A stretch of DNA of 6,854 nucleotides, taken from NCBI GenBank assembly GCA_900552185.1, contig URYT01000104.1, forward strand, positions 1-6,854. The letters are read 5' to 3'. A program made the translations under genes and the position numbers. Below the pieces are notes generated by a model. It was not told the DNA's origin. It saw only the letters and a list, made by a program, of their open reading frames with translations, and ran no database searches. Shown piece after piece: positions 1 to 5,452 of this stretch; positions within the stretch are counted from its first letter, which is position 1; every line of letters begins with the position of its first letter. The DNA comes from an uncultured Collinsella sp. (GTDB lineage: Bacteria > Actinomycetota > Coriobacteriia > Coriobacteriales > Coriobacteriaceae).

Positions 1-1
1 G

Positions 2-1036
2 AGCCAGCCGCTGATGCTGGACCGCAATGAAGAGCTTTATCTGAAGGCGCTCTCGTCCAAGAACGGGCAGGCCTCCATCATCGTCAACGATAAGGATGAC
101 AACAACGCGGAGGTCCGTGATATGACCAGCGCTTCTGTCATCAATTCCGCGGACGGCCACCAGTATGTCGTCTTCGTCAATACGCGGCTTTCTCCGGTAC
201 AGTCGACGGTGTCCACGCTGCAGACGCAGTTCATCATCATCGCCATCGTGATCATCGCCATGGCGATCGCGCTGGCGTATTATCTGTCCAACCGGATCGC
301 CAGGCCGATCCTGACGACCAACGATCAGGCGCGTCAGCTGGCGCTGGGCAATTATGATGTGCATTTCGACAACCATGAGTATGTGGGGATCCACGAGCTC
401 AATGAGACGCTGAATTATGCGGCCCGAGAGCTGAAGAAGGTGGAAGGGCTGCGCAATGAGCTGATCGCCAACATGAGCCACGACCTGCGCACGCCGCTGA
501 CGATGATCAGCGGATACGGCGAGATGATGCGGGATATCCCCGGCGAGAACAACGCCGAGAACGTGCAGGTGATCATCGACGAGGCCAACCGGCTGACCAC
601 GCTGGTCAACGAGATCCTCGATGTCAGCAAGCTGCAGGCCGGCGTGCAGTCCCTGGAAGTCTCTGTCTTTGACATCTCCGCGCAGGTCAGCGAGATCTGC
701 GAGCGCCTGCGCCATCTGCTGAAGCATGAGTTCAAGATCCGCCTGGAACAGCCAGGCGCGGTGATGGTGGAAGGAGACAGCGTCAAGATGACGCAGGTGA
801 TCTACAACCTGATCACCAATGCGGTCAACTACAGCACGCAGCGCAGGGAGATCGTCGTGCATCAGGAAGTGAAAGACGGCGTATACCGCTTTGCCGTGCA
901 GGATTTCGGCGCCGGCATACCGGAAGACATGATCCCGTATGTGTGGGACCGCTACTACCGCGGCAGCCAGAGCCATGTGCGCGCCAAGGTCGGCTCCGGC
1001 ATCGGCCTGAGCATCGTCAAGGGCATCCTGCAGCTT
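2..1036 (+). other. Histidine kinase segment (5' and 3' truncated)
   Basis: This segment encodes the signalling part of a two-component sensor kinase. Residues 1-72 (counted from the ATG at 14) are the end of an extracytoplasmic sensor region. Residues ~73-91 form a hydrophobic membrane helix, and ~92-145 a HAMP linker beginning NRIARPI. The HisKA dimerisation domain carries SHDLRTPL with the phospho-accepting His156. The ATP-binding domain shows the N box (NLITNA, Asn265 and Asn269), G1 box (DFGAGIP, 297-303), an F-box-like VWDRYYR and the G2 box GSGIGL (327-332). The frame then passes into Rho, so the final strands of the ATPase fold are missing. A first membrane helix and the start would lie upstream of the window. 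No partner response regulator is visible. Codon use suggests a different source organism from the rest, probably a Bacillota species. Confidence 0.85.
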
Positions 1037-2137
1037 CGCCCGGATAGCTCCGGCATCATCCATGCTCACGGCTACATGAAGTCCAACGACGACGCCTTCG
1101 TGCCCGCCTACCTCATCCGCTCCGCGCGCCTGCGCACGGGCGACGTCATCGAGGGCTCGCTGCGTCCTTCGCGCGGCGGCGACAAGCGCGCCGGCCTCGC
1201 CAAGATCACGACCGTCAACGGTCTGGACCCCGAGCAGATTCGCAATCGCCCCAAGTTTGGTGACCTCACCCCGGTCTATCCCAACGAGCCGCTGCGCATG
1301 GAGCACGGCAAGGACTCCATTACCGGTCGCGCCATCGACATCGTGTCGCCGATCGGCAAGGGTCAGCGTGGCCTGATCGTGTCCCCGCCTAAGGCCGGCA
1401 AGACCACGATCCTCAAGAAGATCTGCCAGTCTATCTCGATTAACAACCCCGAGGTGCACCTCATCTGCCTGCTCGTCGACGAGCGCCCCGAAGAGGTCAC
1501 CGATATGCAGCGTTCCATCAAGGGTGAGGTTGTGGCGTCGACCTTCGATATGCCCGCCGACAACCACACTCGTGTGGCAGAGCTCGTCATCGAGCGCGCC
1601 AAGCGCATCGTGGAGCTGGGTGGCGACGTCGTGGTGGTGCTCGACTCCATCACGCGTCTTGCCCGCGCCTACAACTTGGCGGCGCCCGCCTCGGGCCGCA
1701 TCCTTTCGGGCGGCGTCGATTCGGCGGCCCTGTATCCGCCCAAGCGCTTCCTGGGCGCAGCCCGTAATATCGAGAACGGTGGCTCGCTCACCATCCTGGC
1801 CTCTGCCCTCATCGACACCGGTTCCAAGATGGACGAAGTCATCTTTGAGGAGTTCAAGGGCACCGGCAACATGGAGCTTAAGCTCGACCGCGACCTGGCC
1901 GACCGCCGTATCTTCCCGGCTATCGACCCTGTTGCCTCCGGTACGCGTAACGAGGACCTGTTGGTCGACGAGCAGCTGCGCCCGTTTGTCTTTGGTCTGC
2001 GTCGCATTCTTGCCGGCATGAACAACACCGAGCGCGCAGCCGCGTCGTTTATCAAGGGTCTTAAGGGCACCAACACCAACCAGGAGTTCTTGGTGCGTTC
2101 GGCCAAAAAACACAGCGACTACGAGCAGACGTTCTAG
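2..2137 (+). CDS. rho: Chimeric reading frame: sensor histidine kinase joined in frame to transcription termination factor Rho
   Basis: The frame is open from base 2 to the TAG at 2135-2137. The first ATG is at 14, but no ribosome binding site or stop lies before it, so the true start is left of the window. Numbering from that ATG (707 residues), residues 1-341 are a membrane histidine kinase and residues ~337-707 are Rho. The two families have no known functional fusion: kinases of this type phosphorylate a response regulator at the membrane, while Rho is a cytoplasmic RNA-dependent helicase working as a hexamer. The kinase stops just after its G2 box, and Rho begins at its RNA-binding domain without the usual N-terminal region. 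Arginine codon choice also changes across the join: CGG, AGG and CGA occur before it, only CGC/CGT after. I infer an assembly chimera or a recombination product, not an evolved protein. The two halves are described separately below. Confidence 0.8.
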   Translation, partial: SQPLMLDRNEELYLKALSSKNGQASIIVNDKDDNNAEVRDMTSASVINSADGHQYVVFVNTRLSPVQSTVSTLQTQFIIIAIVIIAMAIALAYYLSNRIARPILTTNDQARQLALGNYDVHFDNHEYVGIHELNETLNYAARELKKVEGLRNELIANMSHDLRTPLTMISGYGEMMRDIPGENNAENVQVIIDEANRLTTLVNEILDVSKLQAGVQSLEVSVFDISAQVSEICERLRHLLKHEFKIRLEQPGAVMVEGDSVKMTQVIYNLITNAVNYSTQRREIVVHQEVKDGVYRFAVQDFGAGIPEDMIPYVWDRYYRGSQSHVRAKVGSGIGLSIVKGILQLRPDSSGIIHAHGYMKSNDDAFVPAYLIRSARLRTGDVIEGSLRPSRGGDKRAGLAKITTVNGLDPEQIRNRPKFGDLTPVYPNEPLRMEHGKDSITGRAIDIVSPIGKGQRGLIVSPPKAGKTTILKKICQSISINNPEVHLICLLVDERPEEVTDMQRSIKGEVVASTFDMPADNHTRVAELVIERAKRIVELGGDVVVVLDSITRLARAYNLAAPASGRILSGGVDSAALYPPKRFLGAARNIENGGSLTILASALIDTGSKMDEVIFEEFKGTGNMELKLDRDLADRRIFPAIDPVASGTRNEDLLVDEQLRPFVFGLRRILAGMNNTERAAASFIKGLKGTNTNQEFLVRSAKKHSDYEQTF
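1022..2137 (+). other. rho: Rho termination factor segment (N-terminus missing)
   Basis: Rho binds nascent RNA and uses ATP hydrolysis to pull transcripts out of RNA polymerase. The segment starts at the cold-shock-like primary RNA-binding domain (GILQLRPDSSGIIHAHGY, residues 337-354, through LRTGDVIEGSLRP). It then runs through the complete RecA-type motor: Walker A PPKAGKTT (458-465), DERPEEVTDM (489-498) with the catalytic Glu region, Walker B VVVVLDSITRLARAYN with Asp544, the Q-loop LSGGVDSAAL, the R-loop GTGNMELKLDRDLADRR, and a normal C-terminus. Actinobacterial Rho proteins usually carry a long, charged N-terminal extension before the RNA-binding domain. Here that extension and any start codon are absent and replaced by the kinase. 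The motor itself shows no missing key residue. Identification as Rho is secure; whether this copy is really truncated in the organism is not. Confidence 0.95.
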
Positions 2138-2177
2138 GTTGTCATCCACACGCAGCGATAGTCATCAATGCGGTAAA

Positions 2178-2210
2178 GGGTCGGGGCTTTGAGCCTCGGC
2201 CCTTTTCTAT
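2178..2210 (+). terminator. Rho-independent terminator after rho
   Basis: GGGTCGGGG (2178-2186) pairs with CCTCGGCCC (2194-2202) in a 9-bp stem with two G-U wobbles around a small loop, followed by TTTTCTAT. Preceding A residues pair with the first T residues and lengthen the stem. It lies about 40 bases after the rho stop codon and would end that transcript. Confidence 0.85.
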
Positions 2211-2285
2211 ATCGCCGCTCCGCGCTTATTTTTGACCATAAGACTGGCAAGCAGCAGGTTTCCCGTTTCAATCCGACATCGTCGC

Positions 2286-2314
2286 TTGCAATCGACAGGG
2301 CGGTTTCGCATAAT
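2286..2314 (+). promoter_or_regulatory. Sigma70-type promoter for the two-membrane-segment gene and vanZ-like gene
   Basis: TTGCAA at 2286-2291 and CATAAT at 2309-2314 are separated by exactly 17 bases. The second hexamer matches the -10 consensus at five of six positions, and the first begins with the key TTG. Transcription would start near 2321, leaving an untranslated leader of about 130 bases before the ATG at 2451. The promoter sits just after the rho terminator, as expected for a new transcription unit. No operator repeat stands out around it. Confidence 0.6.
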
Positions 2315-2320
2315 AGCTTT

Positions 2321-2450
2321 TAAGCTTCGCGACGGATAACGCAGATGAAACGAACCATATACCGTTGCTTTGGGGCATAGCCCCGCTTCATCTTCTCTCG
2401 CGCAGCCAACTGAATGATGCGATTTGGGTGCTGGAAGATGGGGAGAGCTC
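2321..2450 (+). promoter_or_regulatory. Long 5' leader with possible stem-loop
   Basis: This gene-free stretch lies between the predicted transcription start and the ATG at 2451. AGATGAA (2343-2349) is complementary to TTCATCT (2387-2393). Between them a tight hairpin GGGGC-ATA-GCCCC occupies 2372-2384. There is no T-tract after the structure, so it does not look like an attenuator-type terminator, and it does not match a riboswitch class I can recognise. The ribosome binding site GGGGAG is at about 2440-2445. The leader may be simple untranslated RNA. Confidence 0.35.
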
Positions 2451-3329
2451 ATGGCTTCTTCTGATGCAACACAACGAGCAGTCCTTGCCGGACTTTCGTG
2501 CGGGATCGGCCTTGCCGCTCCCGTGGTTATGTATGCCGCGACGCTGCCGTTTTCGTCTGTGAACGAGACGGTCGTGGCGGGTGCGGTTCCCTTCGCCGTG
2601 GGCGCGGTGGCGGGCGTGGGCATCTATGCCGCCTCGCTGGGTATCTCCGAGTATCGTGCGCAGCGTGAAGAGCGTCTGTTCCAGCCCGATGCCATGGGCG
2701 GTGCCGCCAATCTCAATCAGCATCAAAGCGAGTTCAAGACCGCCTCGATTTCAGCTCAGCAGCAGGATGCGACTCCTTACGCTGCGGCTTCTGATTCTCA
2801 GGCTCAGGCGGAGCAGTCTACCTCGGCATTCCTTTCCGGCCTGACTGGTGCGTTCCAGCGCCGTCATGCCGATGATGGTGTCCCTACCATCGCTCGAGCC
2901 GCAGATGCTATGGACGAGGACGAGGCTTGGTCCATGATCGACAGTATGCTTGACGACGATTCGCCGGTGAGCTGCGACCCTGCACACTCGCGCGACGTCT
3001 ATCAAGTCGCCATCGACGAGCTCACCAACGGCGGGCAGACCGGCTCCTTCAATCGCGACGACATCGCCGCCGCGGCACGCGCCGTGTCTGGCTCCCAGGC
3101 CGCCCCTGCGGGCAGCACGGCGGCTTCGTGGCACTCGTCGCCAACGCGGCAGCCAATAACGCCTACAGCGCTACCTCGGCGGACGCGAACGCTTCTGCCG
3201 ACAATTCGTACGTTGATGAAGCCATGGCCGCGGACGAGGAGGCCGTTGCCGCCCGCCGTGCCGCCGAAAGCTCGCTGTGGGGCGCTCCTGCCCAGCAGCA
3301 GGCGGCTGAGGCTGCGCCGTACAATGTAA
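2451..3329 (+). CDS. Unknown two-membrane-segment acidic protein, N-terminal part (frameshifted gene)
   Basis: I do not recognise the family. The chosen start is the ATG at 2451, which has GGGGAG five to six bases upstream; the TTG at 2424 in the same frame has no such site. The protein begins MASSDATQRA, with hydrophobic segments at about residues 10-32 and 40-63. A basic/acidic patch (SEYRAQREERLF) follows, suggesting a short hairpin in the membrane with the rest in the cytoplasm. From about residue 80 it is Gln/Ala/Ser-rich, then strongly acidic (MDEDEAWSMIDSMLDDD). Up to AAPAG (about 3113) the composition is natural. Beyond that this frame turns Arg/Pro/Thr-rich, typical of out-of-frame reading, and stops at 3329. 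The real protein continues in the frame that is open to 3850. Adding one base makes 2451-3850 a whole number of codons (about 466 residues). Confidence 0.75.
   Translation: MASSDATQRAVLAGLSCGIGLAAPVVMYAATLPFSSVNETVVAGAVPFAVGAVAGVGIYAASLGISEYRAQREERLFQPDAMGGAANLNQHQSEFKTASISAQQQDATPYAAASDSQAQAEQSTSAFLSGLTGAFQRRHADDGVPTIARAADAMDEDEAWSMIDSMLDDDSPVSCDPAHSRDVYQVAIDELTNGGQTGSFNRDDIAAAARAVSGSQAAPAGSTAASWHSSPTRQPITPTALPRRTRTLLPTIRTLMKPWPRTRRPLPPAVPPKARCGALLPSSRRLRLRRTM
3105..3125 (+). other. Probable single-base frameshift site
   Basis: Sensible coding sequence moves from the frame of 2451 to the frame of 3128 within this stretch. Reading ...GCG GGC and then, with one extra base, CAG CAC GGC GGC would give AG-QHGGFVALV with no break. 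This fits one missing base (for example a C near 3113). No slippery heptamer of the X XXY YYZ type is present, so programmed frameshifting is unlikely. A sequencing or assembly error, or a genuine inactivating deletion, explains it better. The exact base cannot be fixed because both frames are open here. Confidence 0.8.
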
Positions 3330-3850
3330 ACCTCGCCAGCATGCCTATCATCTCCGGTGCCGCGGATATCGATTTCGATGACCTCGATGAGCCTGCAGCC
3401 ATCACCGCATCGATTGATGCCCAAGATCGCATCGACACCGGCGACCTTCCGGATGCCTCACTCGAGGTTGATGTCCCCATGGCTGATTACTCGGGCCACG
3501 AGGACATGTGGGCCGCCGCCACCGCGATTCTGGATGAAATTGACGAGCCTGCTCCTGTTGCAGCCCCCGCTCCCGTCGCTGCCCCTCAGCCTGCTGCCCC
3601 CGCCTATGTCGGCCGTCACAGCGCTGTGTTCCCCGAGGATACTGCCCGTATCTCGCGCGAGAGCATCGAGCGGGCCGAGGCTATTGCCGCCGGCATTATG
3701 GAAAACCGTCGTCACGAGCGCGTCAATCAGATCCTCGAGGAAGAGATCGAGCGCCTGCAGTCCTCTACCGCCAAGCGTACGGGCCGTGCCTACCTGAGCG
3801 TTATCGAGGGCGGTACCGCCAGCTTCGCGCCGCTCCGCGCGGAGGCATAA
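3128..3850 (+). CDS. Same acidic protein, C-terminal part (continuation after the frameshift)
   Basis: This frame is the continuation of the preceding gene. It is already open well upstream of 3128, and the GTG there is not a convincing start because no ribosome binding site precedes it. The sequence reads GQHGGFVALVANAAANNAYS, then an Ala/Asp/Glu-rich low-complexity stretch. A Pro/Ala repeat follows (PAPVAAPAPVAAPQPAAPA, 3548-3604). The C-terminus is more ordered: a helical, charged stretch RISRESIERAEAIAAGIMEN and RHERVNQILEEEIERLQ, probably a short coiled coil, then a conserved-looking tail YLSVIEGG. No catalytic motif is visible. A scaffold or cell-envelope-associated role is possible but is only a guess. 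It ends 8 bases before the VanZ-like gene, so the two are probably co-transcribed. Confidence 0.75.
   Translation: MALVANAAANNAYSATSADANASADNSYVDEAMAADEEAVAARRAAESSLWGAPAQQQAAEAAPYNVNLASMPIISGAADIDFDDLDEPAAITASIDAQDRIDTGDLPDASLEVDVPMADYSGHEDMWAAATAILDEIDEPAPVAAPAPVAAPQPAAPAYVGRHSAVFPEDTARISRESIERAEAIAAGIMENRRHERVNQILEEEIERLQSSTAKRTGRAYLSVIEGGTASFAPLRAEA
3548..3604 (+). repeat. Short Pro/Ala coding repeat
   Basis: The unit PAPVAA occurs twice in tandem, followed by the degenerate PQPAAPA. It probably forms an extended, flexible linker between the acidic region and the C-terminal helical part of the unknown protein. The codons vary between units, so it is not a recent exact DNA repeat. Confidence 0.6.
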
Positions 3851-3857
3851 CTTCTGC

Positions 3858-4307
3858 ATGGTTAAGATCAATCGAAAATGGGCGGTCGTGACCTGCCTGA
3901 TGGCGCTCTTGATCTGGGGCAATTCGCTGGTTCCCGGCTCGGGGTCGGGCTCGCTGAGCCTAACGGTCATGGAAGCTATCCGCGGTTTCCTGCACGGCGT
4001 GGGACTTCCATATGAATGGGTGACCAACTTTGTTGTTCGCAAGTGCGCTCATTTTACCGAGTATATGGTGCTCGGCATCTTGGCAACGCACGCCTTTGAT
4101 TTTGAGGGCCGGCGCACCTTTGACGTGCTGCTGCCCACGGCGGTGTTCCTGCTGCTGATTCCTTCGATCGACGAGACGATTCAGCTCTTTGTGCCGGGAC
4201 GCGCCGGCATGATCACCGATGTGATGATCGACTGCTGTGGAGCGGCAACGGGCGTTGTGCTCCGATATCTACTACGATCGCTCATATGTGCCAAAAAGGC
4301 CGCCTAG
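3858..4307 (+). CDS. VanZ-family membrane protein
   Basis: This is a 149-residue membrane protein of the VanZ-like family. VanZ itself gives low-level teicoplanin resistance in enterococci, but most chromosomal relatives have no defined role, and resistance should not be assumed here. Family hallmarks are RKCAHFTEY (61-69), and DETIQLFVPGRAG followed by DVMIDCCGAATG (105-132). Four hydrophobic segments are visible at about 8-25, 66-80, 87-103 and 119-139. The length is typical. The ATG at 3858 follows the previous stop by seven bases; GGAGG at 3841-3845 could serve as the ribosome binding site, though the 12-base spacing is long. The stop codon lies inside the left arm of the downstream terminator. 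It probably shares the promoter at 2286-2314 with the unknown two-membrane-segment gene. No glycopeptide-resistance genes (vanHAX) are nearby. Confidence 0.88.
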   Translation: MVKINRKWAVVTCLMALLIWGNSLVPGSGSGSLSLTVMEAIRGFLHGVGLPYEWVTNFVVRKCAHFTEYMVLGILATHAFDFEGRRTFDVLLPTAVFLLLIPSIDETIQLFVPGRAGMITDVMIDCCGAATGVVLRYLLRSLICAKKAA

Positions 4308-4340
4308 GACGTATGCTTGGTGCTAGGCGGCCTTTTTTAT
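4293..4340. terminator. Bidirectional terminator between vanZ-like and ROK kinase genes
   Basis: AAAAAGGCCGCCTAG (4293-4307) and CTAGGCGGCCTTTTT (4323-4337) form a perfect 15-bp inverted repeat around a 15-base loop, with an A-tract on one side and a T-tract on the other. It can end + strand transcription from the vanZ-like gene and - strand transcription from the ROK gene, which converge here. The left arm contains the last codons and stop of the vanZ-like gene. Confidence 0.93.
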
Positions 4341-4354
4341 TAGAGGGCTTATAT

Positions 4355-4407
4355 AGGGCGTGGTGGCGTCGTTCCGTAGGTTGGATTTGCCGGGCGCGCC
4401 ACGCCCT
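4355..4407. repeat. Inverted repeat downstream of the ROK kinase gene
   Basis: AGGGCGTGG (4355-4363) and CCACGCCCT (4399-4407) are exact 9-base inverted repeats separated by 35 bases. They lie between the ROK stop codon and the bidirectional terminator, so they would form a 3' untranslated stem in the kinase transcript. No T-tract adjoins, so this is not a second terminator. Function unknown. Confidence 0.4.
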
Positions 4408-4420
4408 GTGGGTGCGTCTG

Positions 4421-5311
4421 TTACTGAAGCGCCTGCGCGCCCAGGGCCAGGCAGCCCATGATGCCCTGCTTGCCCTCAAGGCTGTTGTTGACAATATAGG
4501 TATCGATGTCGTTGACCTCGGGCGTGACGATATAACCGTTGAGCATCTCGGCGCACTTCTTGCGCGCGAGCGGCACGATGGGGGTGTGGTCGGCCACGCC
4601 GCCACCGATGATGATCTTTTGCGGCGCGTAGCACAGCGTGTAGGTCATGAGCGCCTGTGCCAGATAGCCTGCGAGCAGGTCCATGGCCTCCGGGTCATCG
4701 GCCATGTCTCCGGCGCTCTTGCCATCCCAGCGCTTTTTAACGCCGGGGCCGGCGATGAGACCCTCGAGGCAATTGTCGTGGAAGGGGCAGGCGCTGTGCT
4801 CGCCAATGGTGTCGCGCGGGTCGCGCGTGACCAGGATGTGGCCGGCCTCGGGATGCATCATGCCGTGTACGAGCTTACCGCCCGAGAGCACGCCGGCGCC
4901 CACGCCGGTGCCGATGGTCAGATACACAACGTCAGTGAGGCCCTGGGCGCAACCAAAGGTGACCTCGCCCAGGCAGGCGACGTTGACGTCGGTGTCGTAG
5001 CCGCAGGGGATATTGAGCTCGTTTTGGATAGTGCCCAGCAGGTCAAAGTAGCGCCATGCCGTTTTGGGCGTCTCCAGGATCTTGCCGTATTGGGGCGAGG
5101 CAGGGTTGACTGCGGTGGGGCCAAAGGCGCCGATGCCCAGCGCGGCGATGCCCTTGTCGGCAAACCATGCATTGACGGCCTCAACGGTCTCCTGCGGGGT
5201 CGTGGTCGCGATCTGCTCACGCTCCAGGACCGTACCGTCTGCATAGCCCGTGGCGCAGACCATCTTGGTGCCGCCGGCCTCGAGCGCTCCGATAAGCTGC
5301 TGTTCTGCCAT
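4421..5311 (-). CDS. ROK-family sugar kinase, fructokinase type
   Basis: This 296-residue cytoplasmic kinase transfers phosphate from ATP to a hexose, most likely fructose to fructose-6-phosphate. The N-terminal phosphate loop is GALEAGGTK (8-16). GAFGPTAVNPASPQYGKI (61-78) is characteristic of the fructokinase branch of ROK proteins. Asp108 in YDTDVN is the expected catalytic base, and TIGTGVGAG (132-140) is the second nucleotide-binding loop. HPEAGH (153-158) and CPFHDNC (175-181) give His158, Cys175, His178 and Cys181 as probable zinc ligands, matching the fructokinase form of the ROK zinc site. No N-terminal helix-turn-helix is present, so this is an enzyme and not a ROK repressor. AGAGAGGAA sits about seven bases before the ATG. 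It is transcribed alone; no transporter or glycosidase adjoins to name the sugar. Mannose or another hexose is a possible alternative substrate. Confidence 0.9.
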   Translation of the reverse strand: MAEQQLIGALEAGGTKMVCATGYADGTVLEREQIATTTPQETVEAVNAWFADKGIAALGIGAFGPTAVNPASPQYGKILETPKTAWRYFDLLGTIQNELNIPCGYDTDVNVACLGEVTFGCAQGLTDVVYLTIGTGVGAGVLSGGKLVHGMMHPEAGHILVTRDPRDTIGEHSACPFHDNCLEGLIAGPGVKKRWDGKSAGDMADDPEAMDLLAGYLAQALMTYTLCYAPQKIIIGGGVADHTPIVPLARKKCAEMLNGYIVTPEVNDIDTYIVNNSLEGKQGIMGCLALGAQALQ

Positions 5312-5349
5312 AGTATTCCTCTCTCTGGGACGAGTTGCTCCGTGACTAA

Positions 5350-5355
5350 AGTATA
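5350..5355 (-). promoter_or_regulatory. Possible -10 element for the ROK kinase gene
   Basis: On the - strand this reads TATACT, five of six matches to the -10 consensus, placed to start transcription about 30 bases before the kinase ATG. The -35 region at 16-18 bases upstream is weak (TTTCTT-like). It lies between the aminotransferase terminator and the kinase, which supports an independent promoter. Confidence 0.4.
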
Positions 5356-5382
5356 GGGCTCTAAACCATTTAAGAAAGCGCT

Positions 5383-5427
5383 ATAAAAAGAAGCCTCGCA
5401 ACGTGGCGGGCGGTGCGGGGCTTCTTT
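5383..5427 (-). terminator. Rho-independent terminator after the aminotransferase gene
   Basis: AAAGAAGCCTCGCA (5387-5400) pairs with TGCGGGGCTTCTTT (5414-5427) over 14 bp with one G-U wobble and a 13-base loop. On the - strand the stem runs into TTTTTATAG, about 25 bases after the aminotransferase stop. It separates that gene from the ROK kinase, so the two are probably not an operon despite sharing a strand. Confidence 0.88.
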
Positions 5428-5452
5428 GGTTGCTTTAGTTGCCGGGCCGTCC

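Noticed and set aside
2207..2726. Minus-strand open frames of 138 and 112 codons over the leader and start of the unknown gene
   Set aside because: They overlap each other, the rho terminator, the promoter and the + strand membrane protein. They show no start signal, and their composition looks like out-of-frame reading.
3105..3125. Programmed -1 ribosomal frameshift
   Set aside because: No X XXY YYZ slippery heptamer and no obvious downstream pseudoknot. A missing base is the simpler explanation.
3858..4307. Glycopeptide-resistance gene vanZ
   Set aside because: The family match is clear, but no vanHAX or vanRS genes adjoin, and chromosomal VanZ-like proteins are widespread without proven resistance.
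4355..4407. Second terminator or small RNA downstream of the ROK kinase
   Set aside because: The 9-bp arms have a 35-base loop and no T-tract on either strand. I kept it only as an inverted repeat.
4421..5311. ROK protein as a transcriptional repressor (NagC/XylR type)
   Set aside because: The protein begins directly at the kinase phosphate loop and lacks the N-terminal helix-turn-helix of repressor members.
4286..5356. Long + strand open frame of 356 codons opposite the ROK kinase
   Set aside because: It is the antisense shadow of the kinase gene. The - strand frame carries all ROK motifs in order, while the + strand product is His/Gly/Val-rich with no recognisable domain and overlaps the terminator.
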